Source: Methylonatrum sp040877625 (GTDB lineage: Bacteria; Pseudomonadota; Gammaproteobacteria; Nitrococcales; Aquisalimonadaceae). Taken from it: DNA of 64,000 bases. Below are positions 8,531 through 16,341 of this stretch, in pieces; the first letter of the stretch is position 1, and each line of letters starts with the position of its first letter. The DNA is taken from positions 1 through 64,000 of the forward strand of contig JBBDNK010000020.1 of the NCBI GenBank assembly GCA_040877625.1. Direction: 5' to 3'. The position numbers and the translations under genes are program-made. The notes below the pieces were generated by a model, which saw nothing but the letters and a program-made list of their open reading frames with translations, had not been told where the DNA came from and ran no database searches.

Positions 8531-8967
8531 GATTCCTCCACTGTGGTTGTGCTGTTAGTGTCCATGATGGCCACGAGGGCCGAATGCAGTGAGGTGATGG
8601 CGATGGCGGCCCTGTCCTGCTTGTCCTCGGGTACGCCGGGAAGCGTGCTTACCAGTTGCGCGGCGCGCAGATGCATTGCCGCGAGGGGCGTCATCCCCCG
8701 CGCGGTTTCACAGAGCAGTTCGCAATACGCCACCAGGGTGATGCAGGTGGTGGCACGGAAGCGGATATCAGAGAGCAGGTGGCCGCTGAGTTCCACGCTG
8801 AAGCGGGCACCGACCTGGTCGGCGCCGGCAATCCAGCGCCCGCCGTATGGCAGTTCCGGCAACCGCTGGCGGCGGCGTCCGCGATCGAAGCAGGTGGACA
8901 CGCTGCGCCGGGGCGTCGCGTTGCAGCAATCCCCGGTCGGGCCGTGCAGGTCCAGGGCGCCAGTCAC
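8527..8967 (-). CDS. NifU/IscU-like scaffold-type protein with N-terminal Cys-Cys motif
   Basis: The central part of this roughly 146-residue protein (ARFSVELSGHLLSDIRFRATTCITLVAYCELLCE) resembles the NifU/IscU N-terminal fold, in which cysteines hold a nascent Fe-S cluster; only part of the usual cysteine set is visible. Near the N-terminus a GDCCNA motif (C14, C15) closely recalls the GGCCNG motif of the substrate-binding protein in the same operon. I place the start at the GTG at 8967, four bases after the permease stop. An ATG at 9006 would overlap the permease and add a further CC pair (NATCCAG). The stop overlaps the DsrE gene start. A role in handling metal or chalcogen with the adjacent transporter is inferred. 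Confidence 0.65.
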   Translation of the reverse strand: MTGALDLHGPTGDCCNATPRRSVSTCFDRGRRRQRLPELPYGGRWIAGADQVGARFSVELSGHLLSDIRFRATTCITLVAYCELLCETARGMTPLAAMHLRAAQLVSTLPGVPEDKQDRAAIAITSLHSALVAIMDTNSTTTVEES

Positions 8968-8971
8968 GCTG

Positions 8972-9733
8972 TTACCTGTATTTCCAGCGCAGCAGGTAGC
9001 GTTCAAGCATGCCGGCTATGGTGAACAGAAACATCACGAAGACCATGATTAACGTGATCAGCGCCATGGTCAGCGCGGCATTATAGGTGCTCTGGGCATA
9101 GGACAGCAGATAGCCGAGGCCGCGGCTGGAGGCCACGAACTCGCCCACTACCGCACCGGTGAACGCGAAGCCCACCGCCACCTTGAGGTTTCCCATCACC
9201 CAGGACACCACGGATGGCACGTAGACGTCGCGCAACAGCATCCAGCGATTGCCGCCCAGGGTAATGACCCGTTCGACCAGCCGCTGGTCCACGTCGCGGA
9301 TGCCGTTGTAGACGGCGAAGAATGTCAGCACCACCACCAGGATGAAGGACAACGCTACCTTGGAGCTCAGATCAATGCCCAGCCAGATGATGAACAGCGG
9401 CGCCAGTATGACCCGTGGAATGGCATTGAGCATGGCCATCACCGGCTCCAGCAATTCCGCCAGGTAGGGCATCAGCGCGGCCATGAAGCCGATGATGATG
9501 CCCGTCAGCAAGCCCAGCGCCAGCCCCAGCAATGCCGCGCCGAAGGTGGCGTGCAGGTGCGGCCAGATGTTGCCGCTGGCAAACTGATCCCAGAGCAGGA
9601 AGCCGATGGCCGATGGTGCCGGCATGTAGAACGGGTCGATGTAGCCGGCGCGGGCGCTCAGTTCCCACAGCCCCAGGAAGACCGTCAGGGCAATGGTGCG
9701 GCGCAGGTAGATTCCGGGTAGACGGCTCTTCAC
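8972..9733 (-). CDS. ABC transporter permease (SsuC/TauC-like)
   Basis: This is a 253-residue inner-membrane permease of the nitrate/sulfonate/taurine-type BPD family with about six membrane segments. The EAA-type loop is recognisable around VERVITLGGNRWMLLRDVYVPSVV, and the TGAVVGEFVASSRGLGYLL segment is typical of the SsuC/TauC group. The start is the GTG at 9733, overlapping the ATPase stop as GTGA, which implies translational coupling. Its partners are the ATPase at 9730-10509 and the substrate-binding protein at 10510-11592. The family transports sulfonates, nitrate, pyrimidine precursors and others; the substrate cannot be read from sequence. Confidence 0.88.
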   Translation of the reverse strand: MKSRLPGIYLRRTIALTVFLGLWELSARAGYIDPFYMPAPSAIGFLLWDQFASGNIWPHLHATFGAALLGLALGLLTGIIIGFMAALMPYLAELLEPVMAMLNAIPRVILAPLFIIWLGIDLSSKVALSFILVVVLTFFAVYNGIRDVDQRLVERVITLGGNRWMLLRDVYVPSVVSWVMGNLKVAVGFAFTGAVVGEFVASSRGLGYLLSYAQSTYNAALTMALITLIMVFVMFLFTIAGMLERYLLRWKYR

Positions 9734-10509
9734 TGGTTCACTGCCTTCAGGTTGGATCGCCTGGACATCAAGGGCGCCACCTCGTCGGACAACGCGCTCC
9801 AGAGTTGTTTGGCAAGCTTCACAAAACGCGGATCGGAGCGGTTCTCCAGGAGCATGCGCGGACGTTCGAGCGGTACCTCGAAGCGGCCCTTGATATGCGC
9901 CCTCGGCCCGCTACCCAGCAAAATCACCTCATCGGACAGGGCAATGGCTTCTTCGAGATCGTGGGTCACCATCAGCACGGTCAGGTGTTCCCGCTCCACC
10001 CAGTGCAGCAGGTCTTCGGTGAGATAATGACGCACGATGGCGTCCAGCGAGGCAAAGGGCTCATCCATCAGCAGCAGCTTGGGGCGCAGCGCCAGACACT
10101 GTGCGATGGCCACGCGCTTGCGCTGACCGCCGGAGAGCTGTCGCGGCCAGCGGTCGCCGAAGCCGGTCAGGCCGACCGAATCCAGCCATTTGTCCGACTC
10201 GGTACGGGCCTCCTGTCGGCTCATCCCTCGTGCCCGCAGGCCCAGTGCAACGTTGTCCCGCACCGAGCGCCAGGGCAACAGGGCGTCGTCCTGGAACAGA
10301 AAGGCGATTTCCTTGTGGTCTACCTTCAGGCTGACGCGCCCGGTATCCGGCTTCTGCAGCCCGGTGACCACTCGCAGGATGGTGCTCTTGCCGCAGCCGG
10401 AGGGGCCGATGAGGCTGACGAACCGGCCAGGCTCCAGATCCAGGTCAACACCTTCCAGTACCGGCTCGGCTTTACCGTAGGCCAGCGAAAGATTGCGAAT
10501 CTGCAGCAT
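9730..10509 (-). CDS. ABC transporter ATP-binding protein (SsuB/TauB-like)
   Basis: The 259-residue protein energises import through the adjacent permease. Motifs in order are Walker A GPSGCGKST near residue 40, the Q-loop at AFLFQDDALLPW, the ABC signature LSGGQRKRV (with RKR in place of the commoner QRQR), Walker B LLLMDEPFASLD and the switch histidine in MVTHDLEEA. It begins at an ATG placed directly after the stop of the substrate-binding gene and ends in the permease start. Similarity is to the nitrate/sulfonate/taurine group. Confidence 0.9.
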   Translation of the reverse strand: MLQIRNLSLAYGKAEPVLEGVDLDLEPGRFVSLIGPSGCGKSTILRVVTGLQKPDTGRVSLKVDHKEIAFLFQDDALLPWRSVRDNVALGLRARGMSRQEARTESDKWLDSVGLTGFGDRWPRQLSGGQRKRVAIAQCLALRPKLLLMDEPFASLDAIVRHYLTEDLLHWVEREHLTVLMVTHDLEEAIALSDEVILLGSGPRAHIKGRFEVPLERPRMLLENRSDPRFVKLAKQLWSALSDEVAPLMSRRSNLKAVNQ

Positions 10510-11592
10510 TCAGGTCCCCAGTACCGATGTGTCCATGAGATCAGCGAGATCAATGGGTTCCTTTAGAATCTCGGCGGCGAGCTGGGTGCGCATGACCCGG
10601 TCGGCCGCCTCCAGATCGATGGTGACCTCGGTGGGATAGAGCGATTTACGATAGCGATCCAGAGCGCCCTTGAGGCGCTCGATGTCGCCGCCGGCCACCA
10701 GCTCTCCGGGCAGAGCATCGACCAGCTCCTGAACCGGTGCCTCGCGGGTGTAGATCAGGCCCTTGCGCAGCGCGCGGGCCATGGCCTGCATCTCGGTGCG
10801 GCGTGCTTCGAGCTGATCGCGGTGCACCGCCACGCCCATGAACTCATAGGCGCCGCCGAAATGCTTCCGCGCATCGTCGATGTCCATGGCATTGACGAGC
10901 ATATTGGCACCCTGATCCGTTAGCATCGACAGGCTGGGTTCCTGGACCATGCCGGCATCCACCTGTCCCAGGCGCAGGGCGTGAAAGAGGTTTGTGCCAA
11001 GGGTCGCGAACTCGACTTCGGATGGCGGCACGCCGGCCTCACTGAGCAGGAACAGGGCCATGGCGTGGTCGGCCGTACCCAGGGCGGCAACGCCGATCTT
11101 CTTGCCGCGCAGGTCTGCAACCGACGTGATCTCCTCGGCGGTGCGCGGCGAGGTGGCCAGCGCGAATAGCGGCAAGCGCCCGGTGGTGGCGAAGCGGACA
11201 ATGCGCGCGCCGTTGGCGTAGGCGCTTAGTGCGGCGTCGAACGAGGTGGCCGCGTATTCGACGGCGCCACCGTTCAGGGCCTGGATCGCGGCGCCGCCGC
11301 CGCGCGTGTAGACCAGCTCCACGTCCAGCCCTTCCTCGGCGAAGAAACCGGCAGCCCGCGTCACCTCGTAGGGCACGACGCAGAGTAGCTGACTGCAGAA
11401 GGCCAGCCGGATACGCTTGCCGGCCTGGGCCATGGCCATCCCGCTCATGCCGGGCATGATGCCGAGCGCCGCCATGGCGGCCATGCCGCGCAGCACCGTG
11501 CGGCGGTCAACGCCGCGGCTGACGTGGAGTTCTTCGACTACGCTCTGCGTCGGTTCGTTACCGTTGCAGCAACCGCCCTTTATCTGACGCAT
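10510..11592 (-). CDS. ABC transporter substrate-binding protein with cytoplasmic Cys-Cys tail and Tat signal (SaoB-like)
   Basis: This 360-residue SsuA/THI5-like periplasmic binding protein starts with an unusual tail, MRQIKGGCCNGNEP, ahead of a twin-arginine signal (DRRTVLRGMAAMAALGIMPG). Export through Tat implies folding or cofactor loading in the cytoplasm before export. The mature domain holds the usual bilobal pattern (RIRLAFCSQLLCVVPYEVTRAAGFFAEEGLDVELV, then VADLRGKKIGVAALGTADH). Cysteines in the first strand (CSQLLC) add to the cysteine-rich character. It heads the operon, and an AT-rich promoter region with a palindrome lies just upstream. The CC motifs recall the proposed SAO transporter proteins that occur as selenoproteins elsewhere; the naming is tentative. 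Confidence 0.75.
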   Translation of the reverse strand: MRQIKGGCCNGNEPTQSVVEELHVSRGVDRRTVLRGMAAMAALGIMPGMSGMAMAQAGKRIRLAFCSQLLCVVPYEVTRAAGFFAEEGLDVELVYTRGGGAAIQALNGGAVEYAATSFDAALSAYANGARIVRFATTGRLPLFALATSPRTAEEITSVADLRGKKIGVAALGTADHAMALFLLSEAGVPPSEVEFATLGTNLFHALRLGQVDAGMVQEPSLSMLTDQGANMLVNAMDIDDARKHFGGAYEFMGVAVHRDQLEARRTEMQAMARALRKGLIYTREAPVQELVDALPGELVAGGDIERLKGALDRYRKSLYPTEVTIDLEAADRVMRTQLAAEILKEPIDLADLMDTSVLGT

Positions 11593-11679
11593 GGCTGTTA
11601 CCTTCTTGCTAGAGGTAGTGAATCAACCTTTCACACTAACACCTGCAAATTTACACTTGAAGGAACATAAACGAGCAAG

Positions 11680-11698
11680 ATTATATCATTTTATGATA
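11680..11698 (-). promoter_or_regulatory. Candidate -10 box overlapped by a 15-bp palindrome upstream of the Cys-Cys ABC operon
   Basis: On the minus strand a TATAAT hexamer (11685 to 11680) lies about 90 bases upstream of the substrate-binding gene in an AT-rich spacer. It overlaps the perfect inverted repeat TATCATTTTATGATA at 11684-11698 (6-bp arms, 3-base centre). No consensus -35 is visible at 16-18 bases. A palindrome over the -10 suggests a repressor operator, but the regulator is not identified. Confidence 0.45.
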
Positions 11699-11710
11699 AA
11701 AGCGAGCGAT

Positions 11711-12322
11711 TCAGAATCGAAAGTTGACGCCGGCATGGACAGCACGCTGGTTTCGCATGTGCACCGTGCTGCCGTTCCCGCCGTCCGTGAACTCCGCCTC
11801 CAGCCCGGTGAACAGGAAGCGGTAGCCGAGTTCCACCTGAACCAGTCGGGTGACCTCGATCAGTCCTCCAATACGCAGTCCGGCCGCCCAGGATGCCTCG
11901 CGCTTGCCGCCGACGCTGAAATTCCGACCCGCGTCAAAAGGGTCGTTGCCCCGCCACTGCACGCTGGTCGCGCCGGCGGCAATGCCGAGGTAGCCGCTGA
12001 AGATATCGCCAGCGGCAATGATGTAGTCCAGCCAGGCGGTGCCGAACACCGCCGTGGCCTCGTCGTAGCGGAGATACATGAGATCGATCCCGTAGCGCGC
12101 CGGCCGGCCGTAGCGGCCGACGCGCAGCAGGGCCGCATCGGTGAGAGAGTTGATACTGCCGCCGGCGCCGCTATCCACATTGAACCGGCTCTGGGAGGTG
12201 GCGCCGGCAATACCTGCGAACCACTGGCGGTCGGTTTCGAACGCCACGGCGCGGTCGTCCGAGGCGATTGCCGGCGCGGCGGCTGCCAGGCTCAGTAATA
12301 GAAGCAGTGGCAGACGGGACAT
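11711..12322 (-). CDS. Outer-membrane beta-barrel protein, small
   Basis: The 203-residue protein has a signal peptide (LPLLLLLSLAAAAPAIAS) followed by alternating amphipathic strands and a C-terminal aromatic residue (VHAGVNFRF), the usual outer-membrane barrel insertion signature. Its size suits an eight-stranded barrel of the OmpW/OmpX class. No enzymatic motif is seen. It lies upstream of the Cys-Cys ABC operon in the same direction, but 118 bases and a promoter-like region separate them, so co-transcription is uncertain. Function is unknown. Confidence 0.75.
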   Translation of the reverse strand: MSRLPLLLLLSLAAAAPAIASDDRAVAFETDRQWFAGIAGATSQSRFNVDSGAGGSINSLTDAALLRVGRYGRPARYGIDLMYLRYDEATAVFGTAWLDYIIAAGDIFSGYLGIAAGATSVQWRGNDPFDAGRNFSVGGKREASWAAGLRIGGLIEVTRLVQVELGYRFLFTGLEAEFTDGGNGSTVHMRNQRAVHAGVNFRF

Positions 12323-12390
12323 GGTCGATTCTCCTGGTGCTCCGGCAATGGCGCTCGGGAGACCATGATCTCAGATTCGGACGGCGAAAA

Positions 12391-12434
12391 AGCACTTGAT
12401 CCATTCGCGCGACGGCGCGAATGGATCAAGTGCT
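12391..12434. repeat. Perfect 20-bp-stem hairpin, divergent member of the dispersed hairpin family
   Basis: Arms at 12391-12410 and 12415-12434 are perfectly complementary over 20 bp with a GACG loop. The arm core CACTTGATCCATTCGCGCG resembles CACTGATTTATTCACGCG of the hairpin at 22539-22588. It lies 56 bases downstream of the stop of the glycine-zipper gene on the minus strand and may act as a transcript end. Confidence 0.85.
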
Positions 12435-12489
12435 GCGGTGAAGCTTCAATTCCGCTCCCGTGGCGGCGATGTTCCTGTTGTCTTTTGCC

Positions 12490-12936
12490 TTATCGGCAAC
12501 GTCCCTGTCTAGCCAGTCCCGGCGGGCAATGGGCCGGTCCACGACGATAATGCTTCGGCGGCGCCTGGCGATAATGCCGCGGCGGGGCGTGGCGGTAACG
12601 CGGTGGCGCCGCATAGTGCCGGGACCGGTAATTGCCGTAACTGTAGTAGCGTTTGGCGTATTTTGGCGCAGGCCGGTAGTTGCGGTGGTAACCGCGATGT
12701 ACGACCCGCCCGCGTTGCGTTGTTACGCTGATGCCCGTGGCGGCGCCGAGAAGGCCGCCCAGCACGGCGCCGTCCCGGCCGCCGAGTTCGGCGCCGAGAT
12801 AGCCGCCGACGGCGCCGCCAATGGCACCGGCCGCGGCGGCGCGTTCAGACAGTCTGCTGTCGGCCATGGCGGAAGTGGCCGGCAGCAGGGCCAGGCCGAG
12901 CATGGCAATGAGAAGCTGGCGGGTACGCTTGCTCAT
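12490..12936 (-). CDS. Glycine-zipper envelope protein
   Basis: The 148-residue protein has a signal peptide (RQLLIAMLGLALLPATSAMA), then a glycine-zipper segment (GAIGGAVGGYLGAELGGRDG), and a tail extremely rich in Tyr, Arg, His and Pro (YRHAPPRHYRQAPP). Glycine-zipper segments pack as membrane-associated helices in Rick/OmpA-like small envelope proteins; the basic tail could bind the cell surface or nucleic acid, but nothing shows this. The ATG at 12936 follows a GGAGGG ribosome site. It is monocistronic with a strong hairpin downstream. Confidence 0.75.
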   Translation of the reverse strand: MSKRTRQLLIAMLGLALLPATSAMADSRLSERAAAAGAIGGAVGGYLGAELGGRDGAVLGGLLGAATGISVTTQRGRVVHRGYHRNYRPAPKYAKRYYSYGNYRSRHYAAPPRYRHAPPRHYRQAPPKHYRRGPAHCPPGLARQGRCR

Positions 12937-13081
12937 GGTAAGCCCTCCAATGCGGTTCAGGGTTGCGCCGGGTTGTCCGGCCTCCCGAACCATCATCCAC
13001 TGCAGGGCTGAACATAAACTGAACAGCGGTACAGCTGTCTTGTCGACGTCACCGCGTTATCCAGGGCCCATCCAGTACCGA

Positions 13082-13888
13082 TCAGATCCCCGGGAACAGC
13101 AGCTCTTCGAGCTCCACCGCCTGTAATTCCAGCTCAAGCCACGCCGGATCTTCGGCCGGTACCGGCATCGCCGCATGAACTGGCCTGTCCGTGGCCTTGT
13201 CATGGATATTGCGGTTGGCGTCGGCCACGGCGGCGACGGTCATCGGGTAGGGGTCGCTTTCCGCCTGACGATGGTGGTCCCGTGCGGCGCTGGCCAGAAT
13301 GTCCGGCATGGACCAGATCTCCAGCAGGGCGGCGCCTGTGGCGGTATGGTTATAGCCAAGCAGGGCGTGTTCCAGTTCGAATTCCCGCCCCTTGCCATCG
13401 TCATACTGCCGCCTTAGCGCAACCGCCTGCTCGGGCAGTTGTTCATGGATCACCAGTTTGCCAACGTCATGCAGCAGGCCGGCCAGAAACAGGGTCTCGG
13501 TGCTACGCAGGCCGCGCAGTCGGCCGAGATGGCGGGCCAGCAATCCGGTGACCACCGCGTGCTGCCAGAAAACGCCGATATCGAGGGTCTCCGGGCGTAG
13601 GCCATTGAGGGCCTGCGCCGCCGCCAGGGCGCGAAGCAGGTCCAGAATTGCCTGCCGCCCCAGCACCGTGCTTGCCAAGGGTAATGTGGCAAGGGGAGAC
13701 GGAAATCCATAAAACGAGGAGTTCACCAGCGCCAGCAGCCGGGCCGACAGGTCCTGGGAGGCGCTGACAAGGGTTTCCAGTCGGGGGGCCCGGTCATGGT
13801 TGATGGCCGCCCGTTCCATGATGCCGGTATACCAATCCGGTAGCGGATGGCGCTCGGCGAATTGGCGGGCGAGCAGTTCCGGGTTCAT
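13082..13888 (-). CDS. HDOD domain protein
   Basis: This 268-residue protein is almost entirely an HDOD domain, a divergent HD-superfamily module found in signalling proteins and usually without demonstrated phosphodiesterase activity. The HD pair is present in LFLAGLLHDVGKLVIHEQLP, and the preceding ASQDLSARLLALVNSSFYGFP and LPLASTVLGRQAILDLL blocks are typical HDOD sequence. No receiver, GGDEF or EAL domain is attached. Such stand-alone HDOD proteins take part in stress, motility or surface signalling; the specific role is unknown. The neighbouring genes give no pathway clue. Confidence 0.85.
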   Translation of the reverse strand: MNPELLARQFAERHPLPDWYTGIMERAAINHDRAPRLETLVSASQDLSARLLALVNSSFYGFPSPLATLPLASTVLGRQAILDLLRALAAAQALNGLRPETLDIGVFWQHAVVTGLLARHLGRLRGLRSTETLFLAGLLHDVGKLVIHEQLPEQAVALRRQYDDGKGREFELEHALLGYNHTATGAALLEIWSMPDILASAARDHHRQAESDPYPMTVAAVADANRNIHDKATDRPVHAAMPVPAEDPAWLELELQAVELEELLFPGI

Positions 13889-14016
13889 CGGGCGTCCCTG
13901 ATGTGTGTTGTGCGACGAGGTTGCGAGAATCGAAATCCGCAGCCATCAGTCAAGTATAGAAAGGCGTCAGCGACCATGCCGTGACCGACTTGGCCAGGAG
14001 CCGGCCCGGCTGCCGC

Positions 14017-16086
14017 TCAGGGATGGGTGACGGTGGTGCGATCCAGCTGCTCCCGCAGCTCCTGAACCGAATCCGCGGGTGGAAAGCACTGCAGGCCCTG
14101 GCAGATCCATGCCCGGCCCCCGTCCTGTGGTTTCCTGGTTTCCAGCGGGCTGGGGGGCGTGACGGTATCGGGGATGGGGAACGTCAGGCGTCGCGGGTTG
14201 TAGTAGCGTTCTGCCTCCTGCTGCCAGCCGGGAAGTTGCGCGGCCGTTGCCCTGATGATCACGATTCGCGGTGGTTCCAGTATTTCGTCCAGGGCATCCA
14301 GCAACCCCAGGTGGGCATGGGGCATGTCCTGCAGATTCTTCCATGCGGCGCGGACAGTGCGCTCCGCGGCGTCCAGATAGCGGGTTTCTCCCAGCAGGCA
14401 TCCCAGCCGCTGCAAGGCCAGAGCCGCTATGCCATTGCCGGAGGGGGTAGCGTCGTCGGTCAGTGGCCTGGGCCGCTGGATCAGTGCTTCATGGTCGTGC
14501 GCGGTGAAGAAAAAGCCGCCGGCTTCGCGGTCCTCGAAGTACGCCAGCAGGTTGTCCGCCAGTTGCACGGCCAGGGCCAGGTCTTCGTTGCGCCAGCGGG
14601 TCTGGAGCAGTTCCAGTATTGCGTCCAGCAGAAAGGCGTAGTCGTCGAGATAGCCTGGCGTTCCGGCCTCGCCGTCCTTCCAGCTTGCCAGCAACCGGTC
14701 GTCCCGCCACAGGTGTTTGCGTATGAAGGCCAGCGCGTCGTCGGCCGCCTCAACCATGTCGGGTTCCTTCAATAATCGCCCGGCCCGGGCCAGCGCGCGG
14801 ATCATCAGCGCGTTCCAGGAGGCCAGGATCTTGCCGTCCTGACCGGGCCAGACTCTTCGGCTGCGGGCTTCATAGAGAATGTCCGTGACCGAAGCCAGTA
14901 ACGCCTCCACTTCCGGTTTGGGCCGTCTCAGTACCTTGCCCAGCTCCGACAGGGACGCGTAGACGTGAAAATGCCAGCGGCCCTCGAAATTGGGTTCGTC
15001 GTCCAGGCCGAAGCGTTTTTCCGCCAACGCGTACTGTTCGTCATTGAGTTGGCGGCGCACTTCTTCCGGGGTCCAGGTATAGAAACGTCCTTCCGTCCCT
15101 TCGGAATCGGCATCCAGTGCGGCCTGAAAACCACCGTCGGCGGTACGCATCTCGCGTATGGCCCAGCGGGCGGTTTCCCTGGCGACGCGGGCGTAGAGGT
15201 CGTCGCCGGTGGCGTGCCATGCATCCACGTAAAGCGAGAGCAGCAGGCCATTGTCCGAGAGCATTTTCTCGAAATGCGGGATCATCCAGTAGTCATCCAC
15301 CGAATAGCGGGCGAAGCCGCCGCCGACCTGGTCGAACAGCCCGCCCAGGGCCATCCGTCGCAGCGTCAGGCAGGCCATGTGCAGGGAGTGCCGGTCCCGC
15401 CGGGCGGCATAGTCCCGCAGCAGGCGCTGGATGATGACTGGTTGGGGAAACTTGGGTGCGTCACTGAAGCCGCCGTGCTGTGCATCGAACGCGCCGGTGA
15501 GGACGTCACGTGCCTTGGTCATGGGAGCCGGGTCGAGTGCCTCGGAGGCACCGCCAGGTGCGCGCGCGAATTGGTTCAGGGCCGTCTGCATGGACGCGTT
15601 CTGGGTGCGGATCTCGTCGCGCTGCTTACGGAATACCTCCTCGACGCGCTCCAGCACCTGGATAAAACCGGGCAGCCCCTGTCGTGACTCACTGGGGAAG
15701 TAGGTACCGCCAAAGAAGGGCAAGTGGCTTTCCGGATCCAGGAACATGGTCAGCGGCCAGCCGCCGGCGCGGCCGGTCAGCAACTGGTGGGCCAGCTGAT
15801 ATATGCGGTCCAGGTCCGGCCGTTCCTCCCGGTCCACCTTGATATTGACGAAATGCCGGTTCATGACCGCGGCGATGTCCGGGTCCTCGAACGACTCGTG
15901 GGCCATCACATGGCACCAGTGACAGGCGGAATAACCGATGGACAGCAGGATAGGCAGATTTTTCTGTTGCGCCTGTTGCAGCGCTGCCGGCACCCATGGA
16001 TACCAGTCCACGGGGTTATCGGCATGCTGAAGCAGATAGGGGCTGGTGCAGTGAGCCAGGTGGTTTAGACGGCTGGCATCGGTCAC
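14017..16086 (-). CDS. Thioredoxin-fold DUF255 protein (SSP411/YyaL family)
   Basis: The 689-residue cytoplasmic protein opens with the DUF255 thioredoxin-like domain (about residues 5-165), starting with the conserved NHLAHCTSPYLLQHADNPVDW and carrying a CxxC pair, C55 and C58, in GYSACHWCHVMAHESFED. The rest is an alpha/alpha six-barrel related to N-acylglucosamine 2-epimerase and glycosidase folds, with YDQVGGGFARYSVDDYWMIPHFEKML-type sequence. The length matches the family. Human SPATA20 and bacterial YyaL are homologues; the physiological reaction is not established. The neighbours suggest no operon. Confidence 0.88.
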   Translation of the reverse strand: MTDASRLNHLAHCTSPYLLQHADNPVDWYPWVPAALQQAQQKNLPILLSIGYSACHWCHVMAHESFEDPDIAAVMNRHFVNIKVDREERPDLDRIYQLAHQLLTGRAGGWPLTMFLDPESHLPFFGGTYFPSESRQGLPGFIQVLERVEEVFRKQRDEIRTQNASMQTALNQFARAPGGASEALDPAPMTKARDVLTGAFDAQHGGFSDAPKFPQPVIIQRLLRDYAARRDRHSLHMACLTLRRMALGGLFDQVGGGFARYSVDDYWMIPHFEKMLSDNGLLLSLYVDAWHATGDDLYARVARETARWAIREMRTADGGFQAALDADSEGTEGRFYTWTPEEVRRQLNDEQYALAEKRFGLDDEPNFEGRWHFHVYASLSELGKVLRRPKPEVEALLASVTDILYEARSRRVWPGQDGKILASWNALMIRALARAGRLLKEPDMVEAADDALAFIRKHLWRDDRLLASWKDGEAGTPGYLDDYAFLLDAILELLQTRWRNEDLALAVQLADNLLAYFEDREAGGFFFTAHDHEALIQRPRPLTDDATPSGNGIAALALQRLGCLLGETRYLDAAERTVRAAWKNLQDMPHAHLGLLDALDEILEPPRIVIIRATAAQLPGWQQEAERYYNPRRLTFPIPDTVTPPSPLETRKPQDGGRAWICQGLQCFPPADSVQELREQLDRTTVTHP

Positions 16087-16205
16087 GGGCGCCTCCGAAC
16101 GGGCCTGCGAGTATCTTCAGCATCATAACACTCCCGTGGCCGGGGGATCCTGGGCAACACGCCGGTTCGACTATGCGGAAGCATCTCGAAGGTTGTTAAT
16201 CGTAA

Positions 16206-16224
16206 TACGAATGATTATCATGTC
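16206..16224 (+). promoter_or_regulatory. Fur box upstream of the TonB receptor gene
   Basis: AATGATTATCATG at 16210-16222 matches the central Fur-box core AATGATAATCATT at 11 of 13 positions. The surrounding 19-mer lies about 120 bases before the receptor start. This fits iron-repressed expression of the receptor, PepSY and CxxC-protein operon. Confidence 0.7.
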
Positions 16225-16341
16225 GATTATGTGATTTGTCGAGTTCCCGCATCTGATCTGCAAGTTGACGCAAGCGCACTTTGCACCGAAACGGATTAGA
16301 CATCTCGATCAGGGATTAGGGTAAATCAGGAGAACAACGAG

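Noticed and set aside
8527..9006. Possible selenocysteine (in-frame TGA) in the Cys-Cys operon
   Set aside because: All adjacent-cysteine motifs are encoded by ordinary Cys codons, and no gene in the operon needs TGA read-through.
9532..10566. Plus-strand open frame of 344 codons
   Set aside because: It is antisense to the ABC permease and ATPase genes.
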